Of a stretch of DNA of 23,812 nucleotides, positions 20,931-23,812 are shown one piece after another; position 1 is the first letter of the stretch, and each line of letters opens with the position of its first letter. Under the pieces are notes generated by a model. The model did not search any database and was not told the origin of the DNA. It was given only the letters and a program-made list of their open reading frames with translations. Both the position numbers and the translations under genes were made by a program. The stretch comes from a virus, in the IMG/VR virus record IMGVR_UViG_3300033571_025499, positions 1 to 23,812 of that record. One strand, written 5' to 3'.

Positions 20931-23812
20931 GTGCCGTATTTGATCCTATTTCATCTGCTTTAGGTACTGACGGCGGTGGCGGCGGGTTATTGGGCGCTGT
21001 CGAGAGTATTGGTGAGATTGCTGTATCCGGCGTTCGCGAGATTGGTAAAGGCGCAGAGTCACTGGGCCGCGAAGTTGGTAAGATTGGTCAGAGCGCGATT
21101 AATAACCCGGTAGCGACCCTTGCACAAGTCGCGGCGGTTGCAACTGGTAACGCGTGGGCGTTGCCTCTTATCTCTGCAACAAACGTTGTCGCTCAAGGTG
21201 GAGATCTTGGGCAAGCGGCATTGTCGGCTGGTATTTCGTATGCTGGAATGGCAGTTGCCGGCGCAATTTCAAATCAGTTAAACGCTGCGTTTGCAAACGA
21301 GTTAACAAGTTCTGTTGGTGATGCGTCTCTTGTAACATCTAAAACGCTTGCTGACGGCTCTGTACAACACCTGTTTACTGATGGTAGTGCGATTCTTCAA
21401 GCCGCTAACGGTGTTATTAGTACGACACCGGCTACGGTGCTACCAAGCACGTTGTCCACACTTGCAACCAGCATCGGGCCAACCGCGGTATCTGCAATTA
21501 ACACCGCTTTAGCAAATAGCGGCGGTTCTGCTGCAAGAGCTGTTTTAAGTGGCGGAGATGTAGGACAATCGTTACTTGGTGGTTTAACAGCGGGTGCTGG
21601 TACATTAGCCAATATCGGTACAGGAATTGGATTACGCGATTTAGGATTGCCGTCTAGCATAGCAAACATTGCAAGTGCAACCACTGGTGCTGGAGCTAAA
21701 GCATTATTGTCTGGCCAAGATATTACTAAGGCCACCGGCAGTGCGTTAATTAGTAACATCATTGACACGACACTGGCTCAAAGCGCAAATACAATTAGAA
21801 ATTCAGATTTTGCTAAAGGTGTTAAAACGCAGTTTAACAAAATTGTTGATAGCTTTAAAGACCCGGTAGAATCTTCTGCTCAAAAATTTTCTGGCGAAGT
21901 AAAAAAATTAGTTCAATATGAAACTGAAAGTAAGCAGGTGCTTACTGAAGCTCAACGAATTGAAGCGGAAGCAAAACAATATTTTGAAGATTCGGTGGCA
22001 CCCAGTCAAAAAACTGCTGAAGAGGCTTATCAAAGAGCAACCAATTCGTGGAATGAATACCAACCATTAAGAGATCGGTTTTCCAGTTTAGTTTCTCGAT
22101 ATGATGCCGCAGTTGCCGCAAATGATACCGCAACAGCCAATACGTTAGCTGATGAGGCAAACGCCTTAATACCGTCATTAAATGCTGCAACCGATAAATA
22201 CAACGCAGATTTTACTGCGTATGATTCCGCTAAATTACAATTTGAAAATTCAAATAGTCGATACATCCAGTATTCAAATAGTTTAACAGATCTAAATACT
22301 AGATATGTTGATTTGAATACAAAAGCCACTCAACAAGTGGATTTAGTTAATCAAGCAGCGGAACAATATAACACAAATTATGATCAGTTACAGACAGGGT
22401 TAAAGAAAACACTGGATGATACTCAAGCGGCTAGTGAAGTAATTTCAAAATATGATCCTGTTGCACAGAAGGCCTTTGAAAAATCTTTTGCTGAAGGTAA
22501 AGATATTAGTGCGGCTCAACAGTTGGCAACCGATGTTAATGGATATACATCAATTGCCAAAGAAGCATTAAACAGCGCATATGATTATGGGCTCGAAATT
22601 GATAAAGCTGCAGAACTTGCCGCTAATGTAAACAAATTAAATAGCTCGCAGCAAAACTATTATAAGTTTGCTAGTGAGCTTGGCATGTCTCCCGAAGATG
22701 CGTTATCGTACGGGCCTGAGATTGCCAAGATGCCAATCGTAGCTCAACGTGCGTTTGTGGATGCTATGCAAGACAGCCCTAACGCTGGTGCAGCATACGA
22801 CAAAGCACAACAAATTGCGCAGATGTCTAAGCCAGAACAAAACGCATATTTTAATGCACGCATGCAAGGTTTGGATTCGGCTGACGCAGTTCAGCTTGCT
22901 AATCGCGTTGGTACCATGTCTGAACAAAATCAGCAGGCGTACATTGACGCGGTTAAGTTTGGATTAAATCCGTCTTTTGCGGAGATGTTTGCTAAATCAG
23001 AAGACATTAAAAATGGTGGAACTGCACTTGCTGATATTAACGAAAGTAATTTAAAACAATTAAGTACGGCAGAAGGCAAAGAGGCTTATGCGATGTCTAT
23101 GTCTGCTACAGGCAGCCCGGCCAAAGCATTTGAAGACGCCAAAAAGTTAGATACTCAAGCGGCTGATTTTTATAAACAGCAAGCTGCTTCCACGGGCGCA
23201 AAGTCGTGGACCGATGCCAATGGAAATATAACGATGATTGGAATGGCATCACCACCATCTGGTTCTGTAGAAGTGTTAGACCCAGAAACAAAACAACCTT
23301 TGCAAGTTTCCGCTCAAGAAAAAGGATTTTTAGAAAATCTAAAATCAATTGGCGCACTTGTTGGATTTGGCACGCCAGACCCAACATCTGGAAAATACGC
23401 TTTGTTTGGTAGTGGCGCAAGCGGCGGCCCGGACACTGGTTTTGGTCTTTTTGCATTTGATAGTGAAAAACAAAAGCAAGATACAATTACCGAAATTAAT
23501 TTACTTGAAAATGACCAAACAAAGACACCAGAAGAGCGTCAAATTGCTAAACAAATAAAAGAAAAAGTAGAGGCGCAACCTGTTCAAAAACAACCCGGTG
23601 GTGGCGGAACCGTAAAAGAAGCCGGCAGCACTCCCGGAGAAACAGCGCAACAGACTACCACTGGAACTCCTACAACAACGCCCGGTGGTGGGACTAACTT
23701 AACGGCAAACCCAATGTTGCAAGACTACATCAACGAGATGTTTAAGTCACCAACAACTGGCGGAACACAGACTGGCGGAACACAGACTGGCGGAACACAG
23801 ACTGGCGGAACA
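20927..23812 (+). CDS. Very large internal virion / DNA-ejection type protein (3' end outside window)
   Basis: The ATG at 20927 overlaps the previous TGA (ATGA). The frame is open to the last base, so 962 residues are seen and no stop. Residues 1-110 are Gly/Ala-rich with amphipathic or hydrophobic stretches (LLGAVESIGEIAV, ISYAGMAVAGAISNQL). About 120-285 is a further low-complexity Ala/Gly/Ser part. About 290-570 is strongly helical with coiled-coil heptads and many Gln, Ala and Tyr. The sequence then alternates helices and loops up to about 885. The visible end is low complexity (GGGG, TTTGTPTTTPGGG) followed by TGGTQ repeats. Size, helicity and place after tail genes resemble ejected internal proteins of podoviruses (T7 gp15/gp16 or P22 gp16/gp20 type), which form a channel for DNA entry. 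The assignment is contextual; a tape-measure-like protein is the alternative. Confidence 0.72.
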   Translation, partial: MSAVFDPISSALGTDGGGGGLLGAVESIGEIAVSGVREIGKGAESLGREVGKIGQSAINNPVATLAQVAAVATGNAWALPLISATNVVAQGGDLGQAALSAGISYAGMAVAGAISNQLNAAFANELTSSVGDASLVTSKTLADGSVQHLFTDGSAILQAANGVISTTPATVLPSTLSTLATSIGPTAVSAINTALANSGGSAARAVLSGGDVGQSLLGGLTAGAGTLANIGTGIGLRDLGLPSSIANIASATTGAGAKALLSGQDITKATGSALISNIIDTTLAQSANTIRNSDFAKGVKTQFNKIVDSFKDPVESSAQKFSGEVKKLVQYETESKQVLTEAQRIEAEAKQYFEDSVAPSQKTAEEAYQRATNSWNEYQPLRDRFSSLVSRYDAAVAANDTATANTLADEANALIPSLNAATDKYNADFTAYDSAKLQFENSNSRYIQYSNSLTDLNTRYVDLNTKATQQVDLVNQAAEQYNTNYDQLQTGLKKTLDDTQAASEVISKYDPVAQKAFEKSFAEGKDISAAQQLATDVNGYTSIAKEALNSAYDYGLEIDKAAELAANVNKLNSSQQNYYKFASELGMSPEDALSYGPEIAKMPIVAQRAFVDAMQDSPNAGAAYDKAQQIAQMSKPEQNAYFNARMQGLDSADAVQLANRVGTMSEQNQQAYIDAVKFGLNPSFAEMFAKSEDIKNGGTALADINESNLKQLSTAEGKEAYAMSMSATGSPAKAFEDAKKLDTQAADFYKQQAASTGAKSWTDANGNITMIGMASPPSGSVEVLDPETKQPLQVSAQEKGFLENLKSIGALVGFGTPDPTSGKYALFGSGASGGPDTGFGLFAFDSEKQKQDTITEINLLENDQTKTPEERQIAKQIKEKVEAQPVQKQPGGGGTVKEAGSTPGETAQQTTTGTPTTTPGGGTNLTANPMLQDYINEMFKSPTTGGTQTGGTQTGGTQTGGT
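23756..23812 (+). repeat. 15-bp tandem repeat (TGGTQ codons) at the window edge
   Basis: ACTGGCGGAACACAG is repeated exactly at 23756, 23771 and 23786, and a fourth partial copy runs into the end of the window at 23801. It encodes Thr-Gly-Gly-Thr-Gln pentapeptides in the linker of the large ejection-type protein. Copies are identical at base level, so the array is recent or length-variable. Confidence 0.95.

Noticed and set aside
1-23812. tRNA genes, insertion sequences, integrase or attachment sites
   Set aside because: No gap is long enough for an IS or integrase, and no cloverleaf-like sequence or direct-repeat att pair was visible in the short gaps.

Overview
This window is part of a tailed double-stranded DNA bacteriophage genome (Caudoviricetes), most likely an uncultured environmental phage. 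Every gene lies on the + strand. Genes are packed almost without gaps, and many stop and start codons overlap. The recognisable products are virion structural proteins, tail fibres, a lysis cassette and a few carbohydrate-modifying enzymes. No integrase, transposase, tRNA or CRISPR array was seen. There is no tail tape measure, sheath or baseplate gene. An adaptor-like gene, a nozzle-like gene and a large helical, glycine- and alanine-rich ejection-type protein occur together, which favours a podovirus-like virion. That morphotype is inferred, and the host cannot be named from the sequence.

Layout. (1) 1-3629: the tail end of an unidentified structural gene; a zinc-ribbon plus IPT/TIG protein; and a 962-residue fibre built from three blocks of Gly-X-Ser triplets, a C1q/TNF-like jelly-roll domain, another globular domain and a C-terminal domain. 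(2) 3668-6325: a carbohydrate-modification island of three overlapping genes. These are a GT2 glycosyltransferase fused to a SAM methyltransferase, a second GT2 fused to a short GT9-like N-terminal half, and a free-standing GT9-like C-terminal half. (3) 6330-12558: a second, shorter triplet-repeat fibre ending in the same C-terminal domain as the first, a 59-residue protein, and a 1711-residue repetitive beta-rich surface protein. (4) 12563-14135: lysis genes, comprising a small membrane/coiled-coil protein, a holin-like protein, an M15 peptidase and a GH24 lysozyme with an N-terminal membrane anchor (probable SAR endolysin). They end in a good intrinsic terminator. (5) 14211-20384: a Lys/Gly-rich basic protein, a 55-residue basic protein, two adaptor-like structural proteins, a beta-rich fibre-like protein, a 711-residue nozzle-like protein and a small Trp-rich protein. 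(6) 20448-23812: a 160-residue protein and the first 962 residues of a very large ejection-type virion protein that runs off the window inside a 15-bp tandem repeat.

Only three gaps exceed about 35 bp, and each carries a related TATAA(G/T)TA-like motif. They divide the window into about four transcription units, and I read the motif as a candidate phage promoter.

The most interesting hypothesis is that the three carbohydrate enzymes, which lie exactly between two serine-saturated collagen-like fibre genes, glycosylate those fibres. This rests on gene order and substrate composition, not on direct proof.
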